From a bacterium (lineage in GTDB: Bacteria > 4484-113 > JAGGVC01): a stretch of 37,461 nucleotides of DNA. Position 1 is the stretch's first letter, and each line of letters opens with the position of its first letter. Below are positions 1-7,253 of this stretch, piece after piece. The position numbers and the translations under genes were made by a program. The notes under the pieces are model-generated. The model made no database searches. It was given only the letters and a program-made list of their open reading frames with translations, and was not told where the DNA came from. The stretch is from assembly GCA_039961635.1 (NCBI GenBank), contig JABRWB010000003.1:1-37461 (forward strand). The letters run 5' to 3'.

Positions 1-318
1 GCTGGGGACGGCGTCGAGGTTGAAATCGAGCCGGCGAAAGAATGGCCGGAGCCGGAGGTTCCCGCGGATCTGAAAACCGCGCTCGCGGCCTCCCCGGAGG
101 CGCAGGCCGCGTGGGAGGACGTCACGACCGCCGCGCGCTGGGACTGGATCCGCTGGATAAACTCGACCGGGAATCCCGAAACGCGCCGCAAGCGGATCGG
201 GGTTGCCTGCTCGAAACTCGAAACCGGCAAGCGCAGGCCGTGCTGCTTCAACCGCAATATGTGCACGGAGCCGGAAGTATCGAAAGGCGGGGTGCTGGCG
301 GGAGCGGGGAAATCGTAG
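1..318 (+). CDS. YdeI/OmpD-associated (OmdA-type) family protein, 3' part
   Basis: The frame is open from base 1 and ends at TAG 316-318, so only the last 105 residues are present. The sequence fits the C-terminal half of YdeI/OmpD-associated proteins (DUF1905 plus OmdA family): a GDGVEVEIEP strand, the PEVPADL segment, then a helical part with WDWIRWINSTGNPETRRKRI and the final GKRRPCCFNRNM. Family members are small cytoplasmic proteins once linked to bacteriocin resistance; the biochemical role is unknown. The WxxWI...PETRxxRI pattern is the main reason for the call. The upstream part lies outside the window. Confidence 0.75.
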   Translation, partial: AGDGVEVEIEPAKEWPEPEVPADLKTALAASPEAQAAWEDVTTAARWDWIRWINSTGNPETRRKRIGVACSKLETGKRRPCCFNRNMCTEPEVSKGGVLAGAGKS

Positions 319-530
319 CGGTGACAGGCAGCTGCCTGTGAAGAGGACAAGGTCCAAAGTGGAAATTGCCAGATACAAAGTACAATGGACAAAGGGCAAA
401 GCAGGCTGGGAGTAAATTTCTTAAAGCGCCGCGGGGAAGGGATACATGGAGGCCTTCTGCTACATGGACGGGATAATAAAAACGTTCCGGGTGGACAGGA
501 TAATATCCGCCCGCGCTTCGCACGGCGGAA

Positions 531-585
531 GTTGAGAGTTAAGAGTTGAGAGTTTAGAGTGATGGTAAGGTTTTCAACTCTCAAC
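531..585. repeat. GTTGAGAGTT direct and inverted decamer repeat
   Basis: GTTGAGAGTT is read at 531-540 and 545-554, and its exact complement at 576-585, so the transcript could fold into a hairpin with alternative pairings. Related units continue to about 600. There is no U-run after it, so an intrinsic terminator is unlikely. Confidence 0.65.
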
Positions 586-705
586 GCTCAACTCACAACT
601 GAATAACTGGCGGCAAAGCCGCCCCCCTTGTGAAATCCCCGCCCGCGGCTTTGGTGAACGGCGGTATATCCAATCTGTATGTAACCCATTTCACAATCGC
701 GGTGA

Positions 706-711
706 TATAAT
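706..711 (+). promoter_or_regulatory. -10 box (TATAAT) for the hydroxyacyl-CoA dehydrogenase gene
   Basis: A perfect TATAAT lies 51 nt before the ATG at 763, giving a leader of about 45 nt with a separate GGAGG ribosome site at 752-756. No good -35 hexamer is seen. Confidence 0.5.
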
Positions 712-762
712 CGCCCCGGCGCGGCGGGTACCGCGCCGCAATCACACCACTGGAGGAAAGAT

Positions 763-1692
763 ATGGGCGCAAGCGGAATTTCGAAAATCGGCGTCATCGG
801 CATCGGCACGATGGGCAACGGCATCGCGCAGGTTTCGGCGCAGTGCGGGTTCGACACGATCGTCATCGACGTAAGCGAAGAGGTCGTCGCCAAGGGGCTG
901 GCCAAGATTCACAAGTCGCTGGAGCGGCTGGTCGCGAGCTACGAGAAAAGCGGCGGAGCGAAGGGAATATCCGCGGAAGCCGCGGCCGAGGCGAAGGGCC
1001 GGCTCAAAACGGGCGTCGCTACGGCGGACCTTCTGGGCTGCGACATAATCATCGAGGCGATAATCGAGAATTACGAGGCCAAGGCCGCGAAATTTAAGGA
1101 ACTATCGGAGCTTGGATTCAGCGGCATACTCGCTTCGAATACGAGCAGCATTTCGATAACCAAGCTGGCGTCCTGCTACGCGCATCCGGAAAAATTCATG
1201 GGGATGCACTTCATGAATCCGGTGCCGCTGCAGCCGGGCGTCGAGCTCATCCGGGGTTTCCTGACGAGCGACGAAACGAGCGAGACGGTGACGGCATTGA
1301 CGCGCGACCTCGGCAAGGAACCGATCAAGGCGGAAGACAAGGCAGGATTCGGTATCAACCGGATGTTCGTCCCCTTCTGCAACGAGGCGTACCGGGTCGT
1401 CGAGGAAGGGATAATGAGCGTGGAGGACTGCGACAAGACGACGCTGTGCTTGGGGCACAAGATGGGGCCGCTGACGACGTCGGATTACGTCGGACTCGAC
1501 ACGATGTACTACATCACGCACGTCCTCTGGGCGGAGTTCGGCGACGCGTACCGGCCGAGCCCGCTTCTGACCAGGCTGTTTGAAGCCGGACACTTCGGGA
1601 TCAAGACCGGCAAGGGATTCTACATCTACGACGAGCAGGGGAACAAGATTGGCGTGAATCCCGCCGTGGCGCGGTACCGGATCGGGGGGTAG
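763..1692 (+). CDS. hbd: 3-hydroxyacyl-CoA (3-hydroxybutyryl-CoA) dehydrogenase
   Basis: NAD(P)-dependent oxidation of (S)-3-hydroxyacyl-CoA to 3-ketoacyl-CoA, or the reverse in butyrate-type synthesis; cytoplasmic. The 309 aa match the usual single-function length. The N-terminal Rossmann fold shows GIGTMGNGIAQ (residues 13-23) and the acidic strand end VIDVSEE. The catalytic His is H149 in GMHFMNP, with the partner Glu at E161 in GVELIRG; ASNTSS precedes them. The C-terminal dimer domain shows GFGINRMFVPFCNEA and the closing GIKTGKGFYIY. The ATG has a clean GGAGGAAAG site. The gene stands alone, with no thiolase or crotonase nearby, so fatty-acid degradation, butyrate metabolism and polyhydroxybutyrate supply cannot be told apart. 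Confidence 0.93.
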   Translation: MGASGISKIGVIGIGTMGNGIAQVSAQCGFDTIVIDVSEEVVAKGLAKIHKSLERLVASYEKSGGAKGISAEAAAEAKGRLKTGVATADLLGCDIIIEAIIENYEAKAAKFKELSELGFSGILASNTSSISITKLASCYAHPEKFMGMHFMNPVPLQPGVELIRGFLTSDETSETVTALTRDLGKEPIKAEDKAGFGINRMFVPFCNEAYRVVEEGIMSVEDCDKTTLCLGHKMGPLTTSDYVGLDTMYYITHVLWAEFGDAYRPSPLLTRLFEAGHFGIKTGKGFYIYDEQGNKIGVNPAVARYRIGG

Positions 1693-1728
1693 CGCGCGGT
1701 GCGCCCGGAAGCGGGCGCGGAGGTTGCA

Positions 1729-2121
1729 ATGAATGAAAGGAAACGCATCCGCAAGCCGGCTGGCCTCGTCCACATCGTCGCCTGGGTGGTTTTCGGCGCG
1801 TGGGCGGGATTCTGGATGTTCTTCAACGTGGCGTCGGGATTCGGCGAGATCGCCGAATACGGAACCGGCTCGTTGATCGGCCATCTGATGATGCCCGCGG
1901 GCATCGTCATTGTGCTGGCCGTGCTTCTGCTCAACCGATTGCTGGGCGGATTGCTGCTATTGGCGGGCGCGGTTGGCTGCCTGCTGTTTTTCAGGGGCAA
2001 CTACGAGATTTTCCTCGCACTCACGCTAGTCCTGCCGCAGCTTCTCGCCGGAGCGCTTTTCATCGCCGGGGTGTTCACGGGGCCGAAGGCGGCGAAGCCG
2101 GCAAATCCCGCCGCTGTATAA
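1729..2121 (+). CDS. Small four-helix membrane protein of unknown function
   Basis: 130 aa. I chose the ATG at 1729 because GGAGG at 1719-1723 lies 5 nt upstream; a GTG at 1699 is in frame but lacks a site. After a basic N-terminus (MNERKRIRKP) there are about four hydrophobic segments: near residues 12-32, 48-66, 68-84 and 90-110. The C-terminus is Ala/Pro-rich. No catalytic motif is visible. It resembles small four-helix proteins of the DUF7670 type, but this is a weak impression. The gene follows the dehydrogenase by 36 nt on the same strand and may be co-transcribed. It converges with tonB. Confidence 0.6.
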   Translation: MNERKRIRKPAGLVHIVAWVVFGAWAGFWMFFNVASGFGEIAEYGTGSLIGHLMMPAGIVIVLAVLLLNRLLGGLLLLAGAVGCLLFFRGNYEIFLALTLVLPQLLAGALFIAGVFTGPKAAKPANPAAV

Positions 2122-2172
2122 TGCATCAATTACGGCCGACGGCGCAGGTCTCCTGCATTCGTAAATCGGAAA

Positions 2173-2934
2173 CTAATTCAGCTTATAGTTAAGCGTCACG
2201 GTCATTGTGAGCGACGACTTGCCAAGCTCCTCCGGGATCGCTCCAAAAGGAGCCGCGTTCTGCACCGCCTGCACCGCGGCGCTGTCCAAGTCGGAGAATC
2301 CGCTCGACGACGCGACGCTCACGCCCGACACGCCGCCGGACGCGGTGACGGTGAACCGCACCTTGACGCTGCCCTCGTGCTCCATACGCTTCGCCTGCTC
2401 GGGATAGAACTTCGCGCCCTGAACTTTGGATTTCACCGAGCTCGTGTATTTCGAGAGGATCGCGGCGGTGTCCACTTTCGGTTTCTCCGGCTCGGGCGGC
2501 GGCTCCGGTTTCGGCCCCGGCTCCGGAGTTGCGGGCGCGGGCTCGGCCGTTCCGGTTCCGCCGGGCGTTCCTCCCGGCACGCCGCCCGCTTCGCCCTCCG
2601 GCACGCCGTCCGGCTCCGGATTTACCACCGGCCTGCCGTCGTCAACAAGATCCGAAGGCATCGGCTCCGGCGCCTTCGGGGGGGGAGGCGGCTCGTTCTG
2701 TTTCTTTTCAGGCTCCTGCTTCCTTTCTTCGCGTTTTTTTTCCTCGATTTTCGGCGGCTTGGTCTTTGGCGGTTCCGGCTTCGGCTGTTCGATTTTCGGC
2801 GGCTCGCTGAAATTGAAAATCAGCGCCACCTGCGGCGAGCGCGCCAGAATCACAGGCACTTTCAGAATGGCGAAAAGCAGCAGATGAAACGCCACGCTGC
2901 CGGCAAGCACCCATGCTTTCCATGTAAGGCGCAT
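2173..2934 (-). CDS. tonB: TonB-family energy transducer
   Basis: Carries the proton-motive-force signal from ExbB/ExbD to outer-membrane receptors. The 253 aa have the family order: a short cytoplasmic end, one membrane anchor (about residues 9-27), a long periplasmic Pro/Lys/Glu-rich spacer (about 43-100) continued by a Gly/Pro-rich stretch, and a C-terminal TonB domain (about 165-253) containing YPEQAKRMEHEGSVKVRFTV and a final TLNYKLN strand. The start ATG lies one base after the exbD stop, and the GGGGGGAG tract at the end of exbD serves as ribosome site, so translation is probably coupled. It is the last gene of the receptor-exbB-exbD-tonB series. TonB and TolA-like proteins share this layout, but the C-terminal domain favours TonB. 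Confidence 0.9.
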   Translation of the reverse strand: MRLTWKAWVLAGSVAFHLLLFAILKVPVILARSPQVALIFNFSEPPKIEQPKPEPPKTKPPKIEEKKREERKQEPEKKQNEPPPPPKAPEPMPSDLVDDGRPVVNPEPDGVPEGEAGGVPGGTPGGTGTAEPAPATPEPGPKPEPPPEPEKPKVDTAAILSKYTSSVKSKVQGAKFYPEQAKRMEHEGSVKVRFTVTASGGVSGVSVASSSGFSDLDSAAVQAVQNAAPFGAIPEELGKSSLTMTVTLNYKLN

Positions 2935-2935
2935 G

Positions 2936-3370
2936 CTACTCCCCCCCCGTCTTGGCTTCCAGCGCCTCCCGCGTCGCGGTTTCGAGCGCGACCGATTTCA
3001 TCCCCGCGGCGCGCACCGCGTCTATCGCCTTCACCACGGTTTCTATAGGCACGGTCTTATCCGACTTGATCCGCACGATTTCGGGATGGCTCTCTTCCTT
3101 TGCCGTCGTCAGCGCCGCGACGAGGTTCTCCCATTCGACTGGCGCCTGGTTCAAAAACAAATTCGCGTCCTTGTCTATCGCGAGGTTGAGCGCCTTTTCC
3201 TCGGTGATGTCAGCGCTCACGCTGCGCGGCAAATCCACGTTGATCGAAGGCGCGAGGAACCGGTTGACCAGCATGAAAAACAGAAGCAGGATGAAAATGC
3301 AATCCAACAGCGGGGCGATCATTATCCCGGCTTCAGGCAACGGCTTGCGGCGGATGCGGCGGCGGGGCAT
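2936..3370 (-). CDS. exbD: ExbD/TolR-family biopolymer transport protein
   Basis: Proton-channel partner of ExbB. 144 aa: a basic N-terminus (MPRRRIRRKP), one transmembrane helix with the essential Asp at D23 in APLLDCIFILLLFFML, then a periplasmic ExbD domain with NVDLPRS and a typical IRSDK-like strand (VRIKSDKTVP). The ATG directly follows the exbB TAA, and GGAGGT at the end of exbB is the ribosome site, so exbB and exbD are translationally coupled. A run of eight G lies just before the stop codon. TolR is the alternative, but the adjacent receptor and tonB favour ExbD. Confidence 0.92.
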   Translation of the reverse strand: MPRRRIRRKPLPEAGIMIAPLLDCIFILLLFFMLVNRFLAPSINVDLPRSVSADITEEKALNLAIDKDANLFLNQAPVEWENLVAALTTAKEESHPEIVRIKSDKTVPIETVVKAIDAVRAAGMKSVALETATREALEAKTGGE

Positions 3371-3964
3371 TTAAATTACCTCCCAGCCCATCCTGCGGAA
3401 AACCTTTTCGACGTGCGCCACCGCGCGGGCCAGCCAGGTTTCATGCTTCGCCACCTGGCGGGTGAAGTGCAGGTACGCGATGACGCACGGGATCGCGATG
3501 CACAATCCCGCGGCGGTCGTGATAAGCGCCTCCCAGATTCCTCCGGCAAGGTCGCTTGGATTCACCTGGCCCTGCAGGTTTTGAATCTGGATGAACGCGC
3601 GGATGAGCCCCGTGATCGTTCCGAGGAGTCCGAGCAGCGGAGCGGTCTGGGCGATGATATTGATTCCGGTCAGACCGTGCTGCGGGATGCGAAGGTGCTC
3701 CTCGATCGCGATATCCACGCTTTCGAGGTTCAGCGACTTGTCGCGCTTCGCCGCGAGCAGCTCGCGCACCAGCGGATCGCCGTCGGGATTTCCGTCAGCT
3801 CCGGTCTTGACCTTGTCGCTTTCGCATGTCTCCATAAGGTTGCGCCGGTAGCGCGGCAAAACCGCCATAAAAAAAATGGACCGTTCGATAATGAAATACA
3901 GCGCGGCGATGCTCTCCGCAAGGAGAGGCCACATGAATATGCCGCCTTTTTCGAACCATTCCAC
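3371..3964 (-). CDS. exbB: ExbB/TolQ (MotA-type) proton channel protein
   Basis: Inner-membrane proton channel subunit that powers TonB. The 197 aa contain three hydrophobic segments (about 8-36, 100-125, 145-170) and the signature region TAPLLGLLGTITGLIRAF near residue 107, followed by GGIWEALITTAAGLCIAIP. The only usable start in this frame is GTG 3964, since an in-frame stop lies close upstream. The gene follows the TonB-dependent receptor by 70 nt on the same strand; that gap holds a palindrome and a TAAAAT-like box, so exbB may also have its own promoter. Confidence 0.92.
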   Translation of the reverse strand: MEWFEKGGIFMWPLLAESIAALYFIIERSIFFMAVLPRYRRNLMETCESDKVKTGADGNPDGDPLVRELLAAKRDKSLNLESVDIAIEEHLRIPQHGLTGINIIAQTAPLLGLLGTITGLIRAFIQIQNLQGQVNPSDLAGGIWEALITTAAGLCIAIPCVIAYLHFTRQVAKHETWLARAVAHVEKVFRRMGWEVI

Positions 3965-3980
3965 CGATATGAGCCCCGAT

Positions 3981-4007
3981 AATTACCCGGCTTCGCGGGC
4001 GGTAATT
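3981..4007. repeat. 27-bp imperfect palindrome in the exbB leader
   Basis: AATTACC (3981-3987) is the exact complement of GGTAATT (4001-4007), around a GC-rich centre. It lies between the receptor stop and the exbB start. No U-run follows on the minus strand, so it is more likely an operator or an mRNA hairpin than a terminator. I cannot identify the regulator. Confidence 0.5.
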
Positions 4008-4034
4008 TTATCATCGGCACACAATTACGCGGCG

Positions 4035-5969
4035 CTAAAAGGCGAACACCGCTTCAGCCTGCCATTCAAATCCCGGCTTCGGCCCGTATCTGCGGTCAAC
4101 CTCGTCGGTGACGTTAAGCAGATGCAGCTTTAATTTCCACGCACCGGTTCTGTAACCGAAGTGAAAATCGAGCGTCGTAAAGCCGGGCGCTTCAATCGCG
4201 TTTGCGGAATCCGTGAACCGGCTTGACGTGCTTCGAAGAAAAGCCTCGGCGTTCCACGCGCCGCGCGTGTAATCCAAAGAAACGCGGTGATCCCACTTCG
4301 GCGAATTCGGAAGCCTTGATCCGGAATCATCGTCGGTTGCATCAGTGTAAAGCGCATCGTACGAAGCCGTCCAGTCGGACGAAAGCCTGTGGCCCCAACC
4401 GAATTCAACTCCCTGCGACAGCGCGTTCTCAATATTGGATTCGCGGAAAAGCCACGGCGACGAAGAAATCTCGACCGCACTGATCAAATTTTCGACTTCG
4501 TTGCGGAACAGAATCAGGCGGGTCTGGCCGTTTTTGTACGGCCGCGCTTCGAGAGTAAGCTGATAGCCGGTGCTGGTCTCGGGCTGCAAATCCGGGTCTC
4601 CTTCGACGCGGTAGCCGAACGGGCTGTTGAAATCGAAGTAAAGCTCGCGCAGTCCCGGCGCTCGGAATCCGCGCGAAACGCTTGCCCGCAGGTCGTACGC
4701 CTCACTCGGCTTCCAACGGAACCCGACCTTCGGACTCATTTGTTTTCCGTAGGAGCTGTTATCGTCAAGCCGCACGCCCCAAATCCAAGTCCACTTTGGA
4801 TTCGCGATCCACTCATGCTCAACGTATGCGACGGTAGTATCGTAGTCGGCGAATCCGGATTCTACGCGGTCGCTTTTGATCGAGTCTCTCAACGATCTCA
4901 CGCCAAGCGTAAAAATGTGTTCGGACTTGTACCAGACATATTCGGCCTCGTAATCGCGCGAGCTTTCGGTGAAAGATGTTTCAGTCGCAGAGGAGGAATC
5001 GAAACCAACGAAGTAGCTGCGGTATCCGTGGTCGAAATTTCCATCGCGGATGCCCAGTCGTAAAACTTCGCCCGGATTTGTATCCCACTCGAAATCCGCG
5101 GATAGCTGCAAGCGCTCCGTCGAAGTGTCGCCGTTGCGAACGATGTCCGGGGGTGCGAACCGCGTGCTGCGCCGCACCTCGTCGAAATACAACGCGGTGA
5201 CTTCGATGCGCGAAGCGTCCGAAAACGCGTGCCGGAGCTTTGCGAAAACCGCGTCGTGATCTTCTTCATCCCCGTCGCTGTCCAATGAGCGCGTGTCGAG
5301 GTCGTAACCATCGTAATCGAAATGCTCATAATCGAACAGCGCCGAGGTGTCTCCCCCTCCCCACGAAATTCCGATGCCTTCCGTAAGCAGGCCGAAGCTA
5401 CCGCCCTTTCCCCGCAGCTCGCCGGATGCACCCTGCCCCGGCTTTTTTGTGATGATGTTTATTACGCCGCCGATCGCCTCGCTTCCGAAAATCGTGGACG
5501 ACGGCCCCTTGATTACCTCGATCCGCTCGACCGCCGACAAGGGAAGCTGGTTCACGTCGAGTTGGTCGAAAACGCGGCCCGTGATGCGCTTGCCGTCGAG
5601 CAAAATCAGCGTGAACTTGGCGGGAAGCCCCAGAAGCCCGATGCTCGTTCCTCCGAAAACATCGTTCTCGTTCATTCCGACTTTGCGCCGAAGCAAATCG
5701 AGCATGTCCTGCGCGCCGCTTTCTTCGATTTCGGCTCGGTCGATTATCTCGGTCGTTGTCGGCACATCTTTGATCCCCCCCTGCCCCTTCGAATCCTCGA
5801 CATCCACCTGGCCGAGTTCGACTTCGCCGTCGCTTTCGGATTCGTCGTCTAGGATTATCTCGTCGCCCGGCGGGGGGGACTCTTCGTCCTGCGCGGCGGC
5901 AGGAGCCGCCATCCAAAGCGAAGCGAAAATAGCGAGCGCGCCGGCAGACACATATATCGTGCGATTCAA
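4035..5969 (-). CDS. TonB-dependent outer-membrane receptor
   Basis: Gated outer-membrane porin for scarce ligands such as siderophores or corrinoids; the ligand cannot be read from sequence. The 644 aa start with a signal peptide ending AAPAAAQ-D (about 1-27), then an acidic linker and a plug domain (about 65-180) with TTTEIIDRAEIEESGAQD, LILLDGKRI, VERIEVIKGPSSTIFGSEA and GGVINIITKKP. The rest is a 22-strand-type barrel with RGFRAPGLRELYF and a terminal Phe. The start is TTG 5969 with GGGTGAT upstream. The size (about 640 aa) and the plug are close to BtuB/CirA-like receptors. Downstream lie exbB, exbD and tonB; upstream are two lipoprotein genes on the same strand. Confidence 0.92.
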   Translation of the reverse strand: MNRTIYVSAGALAIFASLWMAAPAAAQDEESPPPGDEIILDDESESDGEVELGQVDVEDSKGQGGIKDVPTTTEIIDRAEIEESGAQDMLDLLRRKVGMNENDVFGGTSIGLLGLPAKFTLILLDGKRITGRVFDQLDVNQLPLSAVERIEVIKGPSSTIFGSEAIGGVINIITKKPGQGASGELRGKGGSFGLLTEGIGISWGGGDTSALFDYEHFDYDGYDLDTRSLDSDGDEEDHDAVFAKLRHAFSDASRIEVTALYFDEVRRSTRFAPPDIVRNGDTSTERLQLSADFEWDTNPGEVLRLGIRDGNFDHGYRSYFVGFDSSSATETSFTESSRDYEAEYVWYKSEHIFTLGVRSLRDSIKSDRVESGFADYDTTVAYVEHEWIANPKWTWIWGVRLDDNSSYGKQMSPKVGFRWKPSEAYDLRASVSRGFRAPGLRELYFDFNSPFGYRVEGDPDLQPETSTGYQLTLEARPYKNGQTRLILFRNEVENLISAVEISSSPWLFRESNIENALSQGVEFGWGHRLSSDWTASYDALYTDATDDDSGSRLPNSPKWDHRVSLDYTRGAWNAEAFLRSTSSRFTDSANAIEAPGFTTLDFHFGYRTGAWKLKLHLLNVTDEVDRRYGPKPGFEWQAEAVFAF

Positions 5970-5987
5970 CAGATCACCCGTAATTCT

Positions 5988-6028
5988 GTCCGGGCAGGGG
6001 GAAGCATTGCCGCTTCCCCCATCCGGAC
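5988..6028 (-). other. Long hairpin between lipoprotein and receptor genes
   Basis: Outer arms GTCCGG (5988-5993) and CCGGAC (6023-6028) enclose a perfect 9-bp inner stem (5997-6005 with 6012-6020) and a 6-nt loop. It ends 19 nt before the receptor TTG start. The absence of a U-run argues against an intrinsic terminator. An RNA-stability or attenuation element between two co-transcribed genes is a reasonable reading. Confidence 0.6.
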
Positions 6029-6049
6029 GAAATTGCCATCAATTAGGTT

Positions 6050-7129
6050 TTATTCCAGTAGCGACCAGTCGGCCGTGAAGTCCACGTTTTCGACTACCGT
6101 ATCGCTGGTCGCGATGTCCACAATCCCGCCGTTGCCTTCATAGTTGCCGAAATACGTCGCCTTGTGCGTGGTGAAGTTGTACTGGAAAATCGAGACGCTG
6201 TACTGGCCCTGGGGCAGTCCGGTGAACTCGAAGTCCACTCCAGCGGCGTTGTAATTGGCCTCGGTTATTTCGAAGTTTCCGAGGGGCGCGCCCTGACGGG
6301 GGGGGATCGTGTTCGCGCTTACGTAAACGGGCATCGTCCAATCCGGCGTTCCGGTGAACGACACTGTTCCACGAATCACGCCGTTGTCGAGCGTGGGGGG
6401 TTCGACTCCGAATCCGGCGGCGAATCGGATGTTTGAATTGTTGACCATGTTGACGTCGATTACGATATCATCCGCGAATTCGCCGTAAGGCGTGACCTCG
6501 TGCGTGGCGAAATCGTACCCGAGAAGCTGGACGCGGTACACGCCGTAGCTCATGTTTTCGATGTCGTACTCGAACCATCCGTCAACTATCATTTCCGCCG
6601 TAATATCGAACGTGAAACTGTTGACGTTGTCCGGCGGGCCGGGAGGAAGGGTTATGTCGGTGCGGAAAGCGTAAATATAAACGGCCTTGTCCGCCGGGAA
6701 GTCGCCTGCAACCTTAACCGACCCCGATAGCGTGCCGTCGGTGCCAAGCGCGTTGGCGGTAATGGACGACTTATCCGGACTTGATTCCGTGAGTACGATA
6801 TCTCCGGTTTCCGCAAGCGCAATCTGGCTTGTCCCTACAACTCCGACCAGCCGCACGCGGTAAGTTCCAAGCGAAATCTCCGTGAACTCGAAATCGTATC
6901 GCGTGCCGCTGAGCGTCAGCGTCGCGGTTGCTACCGGAGCGGCTGTGCCGTTGCGGTAAAGCTGGGCCTGAAACGTCGCGCCCTCGGGCAGCGTCCCGTT
7001 TACGTTGAAGCTCCCGGAAATCGAACCCGTTGCCGCGGGAGGCGGAAGAATTCGTCCTCCTCCCCCCCCGCAAGCGGAAAGCGCGGCCAATATGGCCGCC
7101 GTTGCAATTGCAAAAATCACCTTATTCAA
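6050..7129 (-). CDS. Lipoprotein with three related beta-sandwich-like repeats
   Basis: 359 aa from TTG 7129, chosen because GGAGGT lies 8 nt upstream and the resulting N-terminus is a good lipoprotein signal (hydrophobic stretch, then LSAC at residues 17-20, followed by five Gly). The mature part has three similar units of roughly 95-110 aa. Each begins with a (S/V)SG(S/T)V-type strand (GSISGSFNVNG, GTLSGSVKVAG, GVIRGTVSFTG) and closes with FEFTEISLGTYRVRLVG, FEYDIENMSYGVYRVQLLG or FEFTGLPQGQYSVSIFQ. This resembles carboxypeptidase-regulatory or CnaB-like beta-sandwiches. It carries no enzyme motif. It lies 80 nt upstream of the receptor on the same strand, suggesting a surface-exposed or periplasmic accessory to uptake, by context only. 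Confidence 0.75.
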   Translation of the reverse strand: MNKVIFAIATAAILAALSACGGGGGRILPPPAATGSISGSFNVNGTLPEGATFQAQLYRNGTAAPVATATLTLSGTRYDFEFTEISLGTYRVRLVGVVGTSQIALAETGDIVLTESSPDKSSITANALGTDGTLSGSVKVAGDFPADKAVYIYAFRTDITLPPGPPDNVNSFTFDITAEMIVDGWFEYDIENMSYGVYRVQLLGYDFATHEVTPYGEFADDIVIDVNMVNNSNIRFAAGFGVEPPTLDNGVIRGTVSFTGTPDWTMPVYVSANTIPPRQGAPLGNFEITEANYNAAGVDFEFTGLPQGQYSVSIFQYNFTTHKATYFGNYEGNGGIVDIATSDTVVENVDFTADWSLLE

Positions 7130-7160
7130 AGCGTGTAACCTCCGAAATAGCTTGATTTAT

Positions 7161-7193
7161 CGGCGGTCGCCCGCCGGCCGGAATGTCTCCGGC
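7161..7193 (-). other. Two adjacent hairpins in the lipoprotein leader
   Basis: CGGCGG/CCGCCG (7161-7166, 7171-7176; loop of 4) is followed at once by GCCGGA/TCCGGC (7177-7182, 7188-7193; loop of 5). Short flanks TATC (7157-7160) and GATA (7196-7199) could close a three-way junction. It lies about 15 nt upstream of the GGAGGT site for the gene starting at 7129. It does not match a riboswitch I know. Confidence 0.5.
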
Positions 7194-7253
7194 AAGATAC
7201 GAATAACACGCGAATGCGGTGAACCGTGGGTCAGTATGCGGCTTGCGACCTTG

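Larger units (their letters stand above)
319..762. other. Repeat-rich intergenic region with no supported gene
   Basis: This 444-base gap holds several repeat remnants but no convincing coding sequence. There is a perfect 16-bp palindrome at 324-339. Degenerate CAAAGT/CAATGGACAAAG units lie around 350-400. Two similar GGAC(G/A)GGATAATA units lie around 470 and 495. A GTTGAGAGTT decamer occurs twice (531-540, 545-554) and once inverted (576-585). A small GGCGG/CCGCC hairpin is near 610-622. The promoter of the next gene lies at the right edge. Short ORFs here have no family likeness. Confidence 0.6.

Noticed and set aside
5988-6028. Intrinsic terminator between lipoprotein and receptor
   Set aside because: The stem is good but no U-run follows in either direction.
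7130-7253. Cobalamin riboswitch for the receptor cluster, suggested by GCCGGAGACATTCCGGCC on the minus strand
   Set aside because: The resemblance to the B12 box is partial, the other conserved parts of the aptamer are missing, and the spacer is too short for the whole structure.
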